Below the pieces are notes generated by a model, which ran no database searches, had not been told where the DNA came from, and saw only the letters and a program-made list of their open reading frames with translations. From JALOPX01 sp041309605 (GTDB taxonomy: Bacteria; Krumholzibacteriota; Krumholzibacteriia; Krumholzibacteriales; Krumholzibacteriaceae), in NCBI GenBank assembly GCA_041309605.1, contig JBFYZH010000036.1, positions 42,971-106,970 on the forward strand: DNA of 64,000 bases, written 5' to 3'. This document shows positions 17,436-26,223 of this stretch, piece after piece (the first letter of the stretch is position 1; each line of letters starts with the position of its first letter). The position numbers and the translations under genes are program-made.

Positions 17436-18881
17436 ATGAGCGGAAGATCGCACCGGTTCAGGACGATGGCGCTGGCAGCGCTGGCACTGGCGCTCGTCTA
17501 CTTTCTTTGCTCGCAGGGAGGGGCTTCGGAGGGGACTGTCATATCCTTCCTTGGCGCGGCGGGAGAGGTGGGCGGCTCCTGTCATATGGTCGATACCGGG
17601 ACGCAGCGGTTTATCGTGGATTGCGGCGCGCTGGGCAATGCCGGTACCGGCGTGCTGCCGGAAGATCCGTCGACGCTGTCCTTCGTACTCCTTACGCACG
17701 CGCACAGCGATCACTGCGGCCTTCTGCCCGAACTCTTCGAGGCCGGATTCAGTGGGACGGTATACTGCACGGAGCCGACGGCCGCGCTGGCGCCGGTAAT
17801 GCTGAGGATGTCGCGGGATTTTGCGAAGGTCAGGGTCTCAAAGGAATCGTTCGAAGCAGCCACGAAAAGCTTCAGGACGGTGGCCTTCGGGGAATGGACG
17901 CGGCTGGGAGATATCGCCTTCAGGTTCGGAAGGGCCGGCCATCTTCTGGGGGCCGCTTTCATCGAAATCACCATAAAAAAGGATGAGACCGTGGAAACTA
18001 TCGTCTTCTCCGGGGACTTGGGGACTGACGAGTCCCTTCTTTTGCCACGGCTTGAGAATTGCCGGCGCGCCGATTATGTGATAATCGAATCCACATATGG
18101 AGGGATAGTCAGGCCCGTAGCCGTGCAGGACCATCCCGGGGGGCACGCCGATTTCGGATCGGCCGTCGCCGCCGCGCTCAAAAGAGGAGGGGATGTCCTT
18201 ATCCCGGCGTTCACGCTGGGAAGAACCCAGGAGATAATTGCCGCGCTGGATTTGTATACCCGCAGCTCGCTGATTCCACCAGGAACGGAAATATTCACCG
18301 ACAGCCCGACGGCCGAAAAAATCAACGATATTTACAGGAAATTTCCCTCGCATCTGTCGGACTGGGCGAACGGCTTCTACGGAAAACAGATACTCCGGTC
18401 GCCGGGGTTGAGGGAGGTCGGCAGCAAGACATCCATGAAGGTGCATTCCAGAAAGCACGGGCCGGCCGTTTTCATTTCATCGAGCGGGGATCTCAGCCAT
18501 GCAAATTCGCCGAGACACCTCGTGCGGATGTTCGCCGATTCGCTGAATCTTCTCTGCCTTGTCGGGTACCAGGCGCCGGGGTCAACGGGTCGCCGTCTCG
18601 AAGAAGGCCGGTCGCCGGTCCTTGTCCGCCACCAGGAGGGTAAATCGATCGAGAAGGACTGGATAGCGCCGGCTATCGAGATTCGAAGGTTCAATACATT
18701 TTCCAGCCACGCCGACCAGGAGGGCCTGATCGACTGGCTTTCGGATATCGACGGGGTGAGGAGGGTGTTCATTGTCCATGGAGAAGAGGGCCAGTCGGCG
18801 GCCCTCGGCGCGAGGATCAGGGACCAGCTTGGGCTCGAGGTCGAGATACCCGTGCGCGGACAGTCGTTCGTGCTGCGTTGA
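17436..18881 (+). CDS. Exported metallo-beta-lactamase-fold beta-CASP hydrolase
   Basis: Member of the MBL/beta-CASP group, whose known members are mostly RNA or DNA nucleases. The protein has 481 residues. The metal motif THAHSDHCG gives His88, His90, Asp92 and His93. Later come an ESTYGG motif, the beta-CASP insert with TLGRTQEIIAAL, SSSGDLSHAN, and the C-terminal FSSHADQEG and VFIVHGEE motifs. Unusually, the N-terminus has a basic patch and a hydrophobic stretch (about 11-25) followed by a possible cleavage site, so it looks exported or membrane-anchored. The frame is open to 17340, but the ATG at 17436, four bases after the previous stop, is the natural start. It sits inside a peptide-transporter operon. 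Confidence 0.85.
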   Translation: MSGRSHRFRTMALAALALALVYFLCSQGGASEGTVISFLGAAGEVGGSCHMVDTGTQRFIVDCGALGNAGTGVLPEDPSTLSFVLLTHAHSDHCGLLPELFEAGFSGTVYCTEPTAALAPVMLRMSRDFAKVRVSKESFEAATKSFRTVAFGEWTRLGDIAFRFGRAGHLLGAAFIEITIKKDETVETIVFSGDLGTDESLLLPRLENCRRADYVIIESTYGGIVRPVAVQDHPGGHADFGSAVAAALKRGGDVLIPAFTLGRTQEIIAALDLYTRSSLIPPGTEIFTDSPTAEKINDIYRKFPSHLSDWANGFYGKQILRSPGLREVGSKTSMKVHSRKHGPAVFISSSGDLSHANSPRHLVRMFADSLNLLCLVGYQAPGSTGRRLEEGRSPVLVRHQEGKSIEKDWIAPAIEIRRFNTFSSHADQEGLIDWLSDIDGVRRVFIVHGEEGQSAALGARIRDQLGLEVEIPVRGQSFVLR

Positions 18882-18944
18882 AGGGCTTAAGAAGCGTTTT
18901 GAACGCCGGCAATCCCCGCGTGGCGGATGTCGGAAAGGGACTGT

Positions 18945-19952
18945 ATGGGATACGTGCTGCTGAGAAGACTCGTCTATACCGTGCCGCTTGTCGTGCTTGT
19001 CTCGATGGTGACTTTCGGTTTTCTCCATCTCGCGCCGGGCGGACCGGTGGGAGTGATGACCGGCAATCCCAAGGTTACCGGCGAGGATCTCGACAGGATC
19101 GCCTCGAATTATGGACTCGACAGGCCGGTACCGGTGCAGTATCTCTGCTGGTTCAGGCAGGTTTTTCTGCGCTTCGACTTCGGGAGAAGTTACGTTACCG
19201 GCAGGAACGTATCCTCGATGATCCTGGAGCGGATCCCCGCCACGCTGGAGCTGATGTTGTCGGCCTTTGTCCTGGCGATAATAGCAGGAGGGATAACGGG
19301 GATCGTTTCCGCCGTGAAAAAGGGAAGCCTCGTCGACCAGGTATTGTCGGTGGTGACCATGGCGGGGATGTCAGTGCCGGTGTTCTGGCTGGCGCTGGTG
19401 GCCATTTACGTCTTCTCGCTAAATCTCGGGATATTCCCGGCGGGTGGAAGATCGGCCGTCGGAGTGGACGGTTCCGTGGCCGACCGGATCAGACATCTTG
19501 TACTTCCCGCCTCGGTGCTTTCGCTTGTGTACCTGGCCTCGTGGAGCAGGTATATCAGGGACGGTCTGATCGAGGCTTTCAACGGCGAGTTCATAAGGAC
19601 GGCGAGGGCCAAGGGGCTTGGAGAATGGACCGTTATCATGAAACATTCGTTGAAAAACGCGGTTCTGCCCGCCTTAACGGTAATGCTCATGCAGCTTCCC
19701 ACCCTGTTTACCGGCGCGGTGATAACCGAGACGGTTTTTTCGTGGCCGGGCATGGGGAGGCTGTTTTTCGAGGGACTCCAGAGGCAGGATCATACGAGGG
19801 TGCTCGGTATAATGGTGATCTCCTCGTTGTTGATAATTCTGTTCAACCTGGCCGGCGATCTGCTCGGTATGGCGATCGATCCCAGGATCGACAAGGGCCG
19901 ATCCTCTTTGCCGGGCGCAAAAATCGAAAAAAGGTCTGCAGCGATAACATAA
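18945..19952 (+). CDS. ABC transporter permease, DppB type
   Basis: Inner-membrane channel subunit of a peptide-type importer. It has 335 residues and six membrane segments. The N-terminus has the family pattern RRLVYTVPLVVLVSMVTF and LAPGGPVG. The EAA loop that contacts the ATPase is at IRTARAKGLGEWTVIMKHSLKNAVLP. The ATG at 18945 is chosen because GGAAAGGG lies just before it; an ATG at 18927 in the same frame has a weaker site. It is followed 19 bases later by its DppC-type partner. No ATPase genes are found here. Confidence 0.93.
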   Translation: MGYVLLRRLVYTVPLVVLVSMVTFGFLHLAPGGPVGVMTGNPKVTGEDLDRIASNYGLDRPVPVQYLCWFRQVFLRFDFGRSYVTGRNVSSMILERIPATLELMLSAFVLAIIAGGITGIVSAVKKGSLVDQVLSVVTMAGMSVPVFWLALVAIYVFSLNLGIFPAGGRSAVGVDGSVADRIRHLVLPASVLSLVYLASWSRYIRDGLIEAFNGEFIRTARAKGLGEWTVIMKHSLKNAVLPALTVMLMQLPTLFTGAVITETVFSWPGMGRLFFEGLQRQDHTRVLGIMVISSLLIILFNLAGDLLGMAIDPRIDKGRSSLPGAKIEKRSAAIT

Positions 19953-19971
19953 AAGACCTGGAGAAAGTTAA

Positions 19972-20868
19972 ATGCGGGCGGCGTCAATTGATACGGGAAG
20001 ACCTATGGATGGAACGCTCCTTCCTGCTGGCGGCAGAAAAATCAACGGCCCGTGGTCCCGGTTCTTCGACCACAGGCCCTCTTCGATCGCCCTTATGCTC
20101 ATAGTTCTTGTCGCCGTTATCTCCGCCCTCGCCCCTCTTTTTACGCCGTTCGGACCGAACGACATCGATCTGCTGAACATTTCCTCCTCCCCGTCGCCCG
20201 AACATGTGCTGGGTACCGACGAGCTGGGGCGCGACCTTTTCACCAGGCTGCTTTATGGCGGCAGGTTCTCCCTTCTCGTATCATTCCTTTCCGTCGTGAC
20301 AGGTGTGGCCCTGGGGATCGCGCTAGGCAGTCTGGCGGGATATTTCAGGGGCGCAACCGATAACATCATAACCTGCATGATCGATCTTTTCCTCTCCATT
20401 CCCGTTTTTCTCGTGCTGCTCGTCGCGGCATCGGCCGGAAGGGGAAGTTTCTGGGTCATTCCGCTGGTCATCGGGGGTACTTCGTGGATGGAAACGGCGA
20501 GGCTCGTAAGGTCAAGGCTTATGCAGCTCGGAGGCGAGGAGTACGTAGACGCGGCAAGGTCGCTCGGCGTGGACCACGCGGGAATCGTCATCAGGCATCT
20601 GCTTCCCCAGGCGCTGCTGCCGGTCACCGTCTCGGCGACGGTAGGGTTCGCCAACGCGATGCTCATGGAAAGTTCCCTGAGTTTCCTCGGCTTCGGGATA
20701 CAGCCGCCGATGCCCACCTGGGGCAATATGCTGAGCAACGCACAAGCCTTTCTCAGGTCGTCCCCCCTGGCGGCCTTCACGCCGGGGTTGATGATCTTCA
20801 TGATCTGCCTGTCGTTCAATCTCGTCGGAACCGGCATCAAACGAGCCCTTGCGCCGCGGGATGAATAA
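19972..20868 (+). CDS. ABC transporter permease, DppC type
   Basis: Second channel subunit of the peptide-type importer, 298 residues. It has the N-terminal first membrane segment (about 40-60), the family motif HVLGTDELGRDLFTRLLYGGR, and an EAA loop at VDAARSLGVDHAGIVIRHLLPQALLP. The C-terminal SFNLVGTGIKRALAPR is typical. The operon ends here without the DppD/DppF ATPases, so the transporter must borrow ATPases encoded elsewhere. The following 108 bases hold nothing I recognise. Confidence 0.93.
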   Translation: MRAASIDTGRPMDGTLLPAGGRKINGPWSRFFDHRPSSIALMLIVLVAVISALAPLFTPFGPNDIDLLNISSSPSPEHVLGTDELGRDLFTRLLYGGRFSLLVSFLSVVTGVALGIALGSLAGYFRGATDNIITCMIDLFLSIPVFLVLLVAASAGRGSFWVIPLVIGGTSWMETARLVRSRLMQLGGEEYVDAARSLGVDHAGIVIRHLLPQALLPVTVSATVGFANAMLMESSLSFLGFGIQPPMPTWGNMLSNAQAFLRSSPLAAFTPGLMIFMICLSFNLVGTGIKRALAPRDE

Positions 20869-20976
20869 TATTACCCTTTTTTCGGCGGGGTGCGGAGCGG
20901 GCGAGCGCTATCCTGCTTGAATTGCCCGGCGGACGAACCGCCGGCGGGTTTCATCCGGTTCTAAAGGGGCGAAGGT

Positions 20977-22014
20977 TTGACTCGAAAAACAAAAGGGATC
21001 GCCATGATATCCGGCGGGCTCGATTCGCTTCTGGCCGTGGCCGTGCTCAAAATACAGGGGATAGAACTGGCAGGGATCCATTTCCTGAACGGGTTTTCCC
21101 CCGAAAACATGAAAAGAAGGGTGTACGACGGCGTCTCGCCTGAGGATATCGCCTCCGAAAAAGGCATCCGGCTTTCGGAACTGTTCGGCATACCGGTCGA
21201 TGCGGTCGATGTCTCGCGGGAATTCCTCGAGGTCATGCACAGCCCGCGCCACGGGTTCGGCAGGAATATCAATCCCTGCATAGACTGCAAGATATTCATG
21301 GCGGAAAAAGCCGGGGAGCGAATGGAAGCCGTCAGGGCCGATTTCGTTTTAACGGGCGAGGTTCTGGGGCAGCGGCCCATGTCGCAACACATGGCGGCAT
21401 TGAGGACGGTGGAAAGGGAAAGCGGTTTGCAGGGCCTGCTCCTGAGGCCCCTTTCCGCGAGGCTTCTTCCTCCGACCGAGGTGGAGAAAAAGGGCCTTGT
21501 CGACCGAACCAGGCTGCTCGACATACAGGGCAGATCGAGGAGGAGGCAGTTCGAGCTCGCCGCGCTGTACGGCGTGACCGGGTACGGAACTCCCGCCGGC
21601 GGATGCGCGCTCACCGACGAGAATTATGCGCGAAGATATCTGGATCTGCTCGGACATTCGGGGGGGGAGCCGCTTTCGACGGAGGATATGATCCTGCTGT
21701 CGACCGGCAGGCACCTGAGGATTTCAGCGCGGACAAGGCTTGTCGTGGGAAGAAACCGGCAGGAAAACGAGTATCTCGAGAGAATTTGGGCGGGCGGCCG
21801 GCTCGCGACGACCCCCGACCATCCGGGACCGACGGTCCTCATACTCGGCGACCCGGACGACGGAGAGCTCGCCGCGGCGGCTTCCGTCACGGCGAGGTAT
21901 TCGGACGGCAAGGGGATGAACGTTGTGAGGGTGGTGGTGACCGAAGGGGAGACGCGAAGAGAGTTCGACGTTGCTCCGGCGGCCGACGGTGAACTGGAAA
22001 GATGGCGTGTCTGA
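20977..22014 (+). CDS. PP-loop ATPase, tRNA thiolation-like, with NFACT-R_2-type tail
   Basis: Probable RNA-thiolating or related adenylating enzyme, 345 residues. The ATP-pyrophosphatase loop SGGLDS is at residues 12-17. Candidate sulfur-handling cysteines are Cys101 and Cys104 (NPCIDC) and Cys210 (AGGCAL). The core resembles MnmA/ThiI-like proteins, and the C-terminal 110 residues resemble the NFACT-R_2 RNA-binding domain found on this group. The TTG start is preceded by AAAGGGGCGAAGG. The exact nucleoside made is unknown; it is not a canonical MnmA because the length and C-domain differ. It stands alone, facing the Nudix gene. Confidence 0.75.
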   Translation: MTRKTKGIAMISGGLDSLLAVAVLKIQGIELAGIHFLNGFSPENMKRRVYDGVSPEDIASEKGIRLSELFGIPVDAVDVSREFLEVMHSPRHGFGRNINPCIDCKIFMAEKAGERMEAVRADFVLTGEVLGQRPMSQHMAALRTVERESGLQGLLLRPLSARLLPPTEVEKKGLVDRTRLLDIQGRSRRRQFELAALYGVTGYGTPAGGCALTDENYARRYLDLLGHSGGEPLSTEDMILLSTGRHLRISARTRLVVGRNRQENEYLERIWAGGRLATTPDHPGPTVLILGDPDDGELAAAASVTARYSDGKGMNVVRVVVTEGETRREFDVAPAADGELERWRV

Positions 22015-22060
22015 TAATTTCTAGACATTCCCCGAATATTTATTGACAGTGGAAGTCATA

Positions 22061-22558
22061 TCAACGCAGGGATTTTGTTATCAGCAGTTCATGACTTCTG
22101 AAAGCCAGGGGCGGAAGGCTGTCGAGCCCGAAAAATCGCGCCTCGGCGGCGTCGTCGGCTGCGACCGGTTCCCCCGCCCCGCATTTGAAACGGTAACCCG
22201 TGATGACAAGGGAAGTGCCGTAGAATTCGCTGTCCTGATGCATGACATCGATCAGGACCGGGTCGCACCCCGTGATCCCGGTTTCTTCCATCAGTTCCCT
22301 CGCCGCCGCTTCCGCGGGGCTTTCTCCGATCTCGATGAACCCTCCGGGCAGGGCCCAGCGGCCGGCTCCGGGTTCGCGATTCCTCAGAACGAGGAGTATC
22401 CGGCCGCCTTCATCGAATACGATGGCGGTAGCCGCCGGCACCGGGTTGTCGTAAATGAACCGTTCTTCCGAAACGCAATACATCCGTTCGCGTCCGTCGC
22501 TCATGGTTTTCGACAACGCTTTGCCGCAGAAAGGACAGTAATGCCATTTTTCCTTCAT
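22061..22558 (-). CDS. Nudix hydrolase with N-terminal zinc ribbon
   Basis: Hydrolyses a nucleoside diphosphate linked to another group; the substrate is not predictable. It has 165 residues. A zinc-ribbon-like start (HYCPFCG, later YC) resembles NADH pyrophosphatase and ADP-ribose pyrophosphatase relatives. The complete Nudix box follows (GGFIEIGESPAEAAARELMEETG). The frame is open to 22684; the ATG at 22558 is chosen because AGGTGA lies 5 bases before it and the zinc ribbon begins there. It converges with the PP-loop gene. Confidence 0.88.
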   Translation of the reverse strand: MKEKWHYCPFCGKALSKTMSDGRERMYCVSEERFIYDNPVPAATAIVFDEGGRILLVLRNREPGAGRWALPGGFIEIGESPAEAAARELMEETGITGCDPVLIDVMHQDSEFYGTSLVITGYRFKCGAGEPVAADDAAEARFFGLDSLPPLAFRSHELLITKSLR

Positions 22559-22861
22559 GAGATCACCTGGCTTAACGCGGCCCAACCCCGGGTCATCCGG
22601 CGCGGCCACAGTGTAATAATATCGAAAAGACGGCCGCCTGCAAGGTTGAAGTTGCCCGGCTCGCCCCCTTGATATACAATCCACGCAAACAAAAGGCGTA
22701 ACGAAGAAAGTGAAACAGCCGCGGCAATGGAACCGGCCGCCGGCTTCGAGGAAGGGAACCGGCCGATTTTCATCATGAGAGGCGTGGACCTGCTTCTCGC
22801 GATCCCGGCGGTCGTCGAATTCCCGCTCTCCTTCAGAAGATTAACATCCGGGTGACTGACG
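22559..22861. other. 303-base gap between the Nudix and PfkB genes
   Basis: Divergent upstream region. The only open stretch next to the kinase is a 42-codon ATG frame on the plus strand (22727-22855) that ends 6 bases before the kinase start. It has no recognisable ribosome site and no familiar sequence, so I do not call it. No convincing promoter or terminator seen. Confidence 0.4.
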
Positions 22862-23833
22862 GTGAACAAAAAAATGGAAAGATCCTTTGACGCGATCGCG
22901 ATAGGATATACGGCGGTAGATTTCCTGGCGACAGTGCCGGGCGTTCCGGCCATCGATACAAAGATGGAGATGGATCGTCTCGAGATACAGGGGGGCGGTC
23001 CTGCGGCGACGGCGGCGGTGACACTGAGCAGGCTCGGCCTGAGAACGGCATTTACCGGCAAGGTGGGTGACGATCTTTCCGGATCGATGATGCTGCGCGC
23101 CCTGGAGTCCGAAGGCGTAGACGTGTCGAGCGCGATCGTGGAGAAGGGCGGAAGGTCGCAGTTTGCTTTCATAATGGTCGACCGGAAAACGGCCGCAAGG
23201 ACGATCCTGTGGACGCGCGGTTCCATCGCCCCTATCCGGCCGGATGAACTCGAATACGGCATCATCGGCACCTCGGGCGGATTACTGATCGATTCCCACG
23301 AGCCGCTCGGGGCGCTCGCCGCGGCACGGACTGCGCGGGAAAACGGCGTGCCTGTCGTCATCGACGCCGGCACGCTGAGAGAGGGGATAAGGGAGATACT
23401 GCCTTTCTGCGATTACATAGTGGGCAGCGCCCTCTTCGCCGCGCAGATATCGGGCGGGGGAAGCGTGGAGGAAGCATTGAAAACCATGTCCGGGTTCGGA
23501 CCCAGAGCTTCCGTAATCACTCTCGGAAGCAAAGGATGCGTGGCGATGACCGAGGCGGGGATTATAGAATCGCATGGGTTCGAAGTGGATGCCGTCGATA
23601 CTACCGGAGCCGGGGATGTATTTCACGGCGCTTTTCTCTTCGGAATCATACGGGGGTGGGACGTCGGGAAAGCGTGTCTTTTTTCAAATGCCGTCGCGGC
23701 GATGAAGTGCCGCGGGCGGGGCGGAAGGGCCGGTATCCCGAAGCTGGAAGAGGCGCTCCTGTTTCTGGAGGAGAGGATGCCGGGTCTCGATTTTGGCGCT
23801 GTTAAAAAGGGAACCAGCACTACTCGTCGATAA
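22862..23833 (+). CDS. PfkB family carbohydrate or nucleoside kinase
   Basis: ATP-dependent ribokinase-fold sugar or nucleoside kinase, 323 residues. The N-terminal GGGPAATAAVTLSRLG motif binds substrate. The C-terminal DTTGAGDVFHGAF motif spans residues 246-258, with Asp252 the predicted catalytic base. The substrate cannot be read from sequence. The start is GTG with GGGTGA upstream. Its end overlaps the end of the convergent phosphodiesterase gene by 14 bases. Confidence 0.9.
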   Translation: MNKKMERSFDAIAIGYTAVDFLATVPGVPAIDTKMEMDRLEIQGGGPAATAAVTLSRLGLRTAFTGKVGDDLSGSMMLRALESEGVDVSSAIVEKGGRSQFAFIMVDRKTAARTILWTRGSIAPIRPDELEYGIIGTSGGLLIDSHEPLGALAAARTARENGVPVVIDAGTLREGIREILPFCDYIVGSALFAAQISGGGSVEEALKTMSGFGPRASVITLGSKGCVAMTEAGIIESHGFEVDAVDTTGAGDVFHGAFLFGIIRGWDVGKACLFSNAVAAMKCRGRGGRAGIPKLEEALLFLEERMPGLDFGAVKKGTSTTRR

Positions 23834-24314
23834 TGACGTGTTCCACGCCTCCGCTCCCGGTGTCGAAGATCGCGAATCCGGGATCCTCGACAAGTCCCAT
23901 CACTTCACCCGGATTGATATGGATCGCCCCTTCCACATCCTCCGTCTTATTCCGGTGAGTGTGGCCGGAAAATACCGCCCTGTAACGGCCGGTTGCCGCG
24001 AGACCTTCGCCGAATTCCGGCCTGTGCGTGAAAGCTATCGTTCCATCATTCGTTTCGATTTCGCCGGTCTCTCCGTGTACGGTGACGTTTGGATACCGTC
24101 CGGCGATCCTTCCGATGGTGAAACGGTCGCCGTCATTGTTTCCGAACACGATGTGGACATGGCCCGGGAAAGCGGCAAGCCTCTCTATCATGAAAGGAGA
24201 ACAAAGATCCCCGCAATGAACAAGGATCTCCGCTCCCGACGCTTTTATCAGATCGACCGCCTTCTCCAGATGTTCGATATGGTCGTGGGAATCGCTCATT
24301 ACCGCAATCTTCAT
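23820..24314 (-). CDS. YfcE/MJ0936-type metallophosphoesterase
   Basis: Small calcineurin-like phosphodiesterase, 164 residues. The metal site is complete: SDSHDH near the start, HCGDLCS, FGNNDG, THRPE and SGHTHRNK. Relatives hydrolyse artificial phosphodiesters and 2',3'-cyclic or similar substrates; the true substrate here is unknown. The start at 24314 has AGGAG 7 bases upstream and is the family start. A much longer open frame upstream (to 24908) is antisense to cutA and is not coding. Confidence 0.9.
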   Translation of the reverse strand: MKIAVMSDSHDHIEHLEKAVDLIKASGAEILVHCGDLCSPFMIERLAAFPGHVHIVFGNNDGDRFTIGRIAGRYPNVTVHGETGEIETNDGTIAFTHRPEFGEGLAATGRYRAVFSGHTHRNKTEDVEGAIHINPGEVMGLVEDPGFAIFDTGSGGVEHVIIDE

Positions 24315-24533
24315 ATTTTTTGCTCCTGTCGGATTTTCCGCGGGCCGGGAGGCGTGACCGGCCGTTCCGGCCCAGGCCGCCGGGTTCAATAGGCCCGCAC
24401 TCCGTCGATTGACACATGATGCCGCCGTTCCCGCCTCATGCGATTGTACACGCAGTTCGCGGTTGTTGGCACCAAAAAAGAACTGTATACTCCCTGCGAG
24501 TCCCGGACGGATGGTTTCTGAAAGGGGGAGAAA

Positions 24534-24851
24534 TTGAGCGATTTTACAGTCGTGCTGGTGACGGCGTCGAACAGGGAAGAAGCGGACAACATTGCAATGC
24601 AGCTGATCAACGCCGGGTTGTCGCCCTGCGTGAATATCATTTCTTCCTGTCATTCCGTCTATCAGTGGAAGGGGGAGTTTCGCAGGGACGACGAGGTTCT
24701 CATGTTCATAAAGAGCCGCAAGGAGGAGTTCGAGGAACTTAAAACCGTCGTGGAAAAGCACCACTCGTACGACGTTCCTGAGATCCTGTCCCTTGAGATC
24801 GAAAAGATGTCCGAAAAGTACGGAGCTTTCCTGAAGGGATTCTTCAGGTGA
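24534..24851 (+). CDS. cutA: CutA divalent cation tolerance protein
   Basis: Small trimeric cytoplasmic protein linked to copper and other divalent ion tolerance; its biochemical role is debated. It has 105 residues, normal length. The family core is visible: VTASNREEADNIA, GLSPCVNII, SVYQWKGE, and the C-terminal HSYDVPEILSL. The TTG start follows AAAGGGGGAG. It is divergent from the phosphodiesterase gene across a 219-base gap. Confidence 0.92.
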   Translation: MSDFTVVLVTASNREEADNIAMQLINAGLSPCVNIISSCHSVYQWKGEFRRDDEVLMFIKSRKEEFEELKTVVEKHHSYDVPEILSLEIEKMSEKYGAFLKGFFR

Positions 24852-24858
24852 GAAGCCG

Positions 24859-24876
24859 GGGGAAGTTTTTTCCCCG
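24859..24876. repeat. GGGGA...TCCCC palindrome upstream of the methyltransferase operon
   Basis: The sequence has five G, AAG, six T, four C, giving paired GGGGAA and TTCCCC arms. It could end cutA, but no T-run follows it. It lies about 160 bases before a -24/-12 promoter and resembles palindromes upstream of the flagellar operons. Confidence 0.45.
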
Positions 24877-25034
24877 CGCCGCTGCAGATTTACACCGCTG
24901 ACGATCACCCGCGCTCATGAAACGCCGTCAGGCCGTTTGAGCGATTCCCGAGTCCAAGGGCTATCCCGTTGAACCGTAAAAACATATGCCGCCATGGACG
25001 AATGAATCGCCTCGTCTGCGGGCGATCGGTTCCA

Positions 25035-25050
25035 TGGCACGCCTTTTGTT
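25035..25050 (+). promoter_or_regulatory. Candidate sigma-54 promoter (TGGCACG-N4-TTGTT)
   Basis: The -24 element is an exact TGGCACG. The -12 element is TTGTT, one change (C to T) from the usual TTGCT. The spacing GG-N10-GT is correct. A transcript from about 25061 would give a 40-base leader to the methyltransferase ATG. Confidence 0.55.
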
Positions 25051-25100
25051 TGTGATGACGGGTGACGAAACCCGATATTCAGCGATTTAATGGAGAAAAC

Positions 25101-26213
25101 ATGTCGATATCGACAGCTCTGCCTTCGGTCGACGCTCATGTAAGTCTTCTTCAGAAGGCCGAGAATCTTCTGTCCCGCGGACAGGATGACCATGCGGAGA
25201 GCGTTTATAAAAGCCTGGCGAAGGTTCCGGGCATCGCCGCGATAACGCTGTTCAGGCTGGGGGAAATAGCGAACAGGCGGGGTGACGCGGTCGTTTCATC
25301 CGATTTGCACAGGCGCGCGTATCTTGCCGAATCGCGCCTGGCGTCAAAGATAACCGCCCCGGGGCATCCCTTTCACGATTATGTGTACAGGAATGTGCCC
25401 CAGGCGCAGACCGGAGGGTGCCCGATATGCGCTGCGGCCGGAAAACCGTACTGGGCTTTCAACATGGTGACCAACGCCGATTTCAACGAGGGATTCGACC
25501 CCGTCCGGACCTGGATGCTGTGCGAGTCGTGCAACCATATCTACGCGTCGGCCCGTCCGGAGAAGATCACGGACGTGCTTTCCGGATCGGAAAATGAGCA
25601 GTATGCCAAACCCAGGGTGGATCTTCTGTCGTACATGGGCGCGGTCGTCTCCGGCCTGAAGCGCGCCGCCCCGGGAAAGAGATTTCTGGACGTGGGTGTC
25701 GGGGCCGGAGAGATGATGGCCGTGGCGCGCGAATACGGGTTTGAAGCGAAGGGTCTTGAGATAAGGCCGGCGCACGCGGACAGGGTTTCGCGGATACTGG
25801 GGCTTGAAGTCATATGCGGGGATTTCAACGATTACACCCCCGGGACGAAATACGACATTATCTGCATGGGAGACGTGCTCGAACACATGACCGACCCTGT
25901 CGGCGCCGTCGGAAAGGCGTCGTCCCTGCTCGGAGCCGGCGGGATCCTGTGGATATCCACCCCCAATTTCGAGAGCGCGTTTTCCGTAATCATGAAGGAC
26001 TCCGATCCGATGAAAAGGGTATGCGAGCATCTGAACTATTTTTCGTTTGGTTCACTCGAAAAAATCCTGTTGAGCGGCGGATTCAGCGTCGTCGACTACA
26101 GGATTTCCGGTCATTACAACGGGTCCATGGAAGTCACCGCCATGAGGGCGGAGCGCCCGGCGCCGTACGGCGGGTCCCCGGAAAGTACCCGGGTCGGCGA
26201 AATACACGCATAA
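25101..26213 (+). CDS. Class I SAM-dependent methyltransferase with N-terminal helical and zinc-ribbon parts
   Basis: Predicted methyltransferase of 370 residues with unknown acceptor. Residues 10-85 are helical, TPR-like (ENLLSRGQDDHAESVYKSLA). A zinc-binding segment follows with CPIC and, 40 residues on, LCESCNHIYA. The SAM-binding domain starts with FLDVGVGAGEM, followed by GLEIRP, DIICMGDVLEHM and STPNFES. This arrangement is common in methyltransferases for surface glycans. The ATG at 25101 is chosen for its GGAG site and because it fits the promoter at 25035; GTG 25062 would lie at the predicted transcript start. It ends 10 bases before the glycosyltransferase gene, so the two probably act on the same glycan. 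Confidence 0.8.
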   Translation: MSISTALPSVDAHVSLLQKAENLLSRGQDDHAESVYKSLAKVPGIAAITLFRLGEIANRRGDAVVSSDLHRRAYLAESRLASKITAPGHPFHDYVYRNVPQAQTGGCPICAAAGKPYWAFNMVTNADFNEGFDPVRTWMLCESCNHIYASARPEKITDVLSGSENEQYAKPRVDLLSYMGAVVSGLKRAAPGKRFLDVGVGAGEMMAVAREYGFEAKGLEIRPAHADRVSRILGLEVICGDFNDYTPGTKYDIICMGDVLEHMTDPVGAVGKASSLLGAGGILWISTPNFESAFSVIMKDSDPMKRVCEHLNYFSFGSLEKILLSGGFSVVDYRISGHYNGSMEVTAMRAERPAPYGGSPESTRVGEIHA

Positions 26214-26223
26214 AGGCGGAAAA

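Noticed and set aside
22727..22855. 42-codon plus-strand frame just before the PfkB kinase
   Set aside because: No ribosome site, no similarity I recognise, and length is within chance.
24315..24908. N-terminal extension of the phosphodiesterase frame
   Set aside because: Runs antisense through cutA; the family start and a good ribosome site are at 24314.
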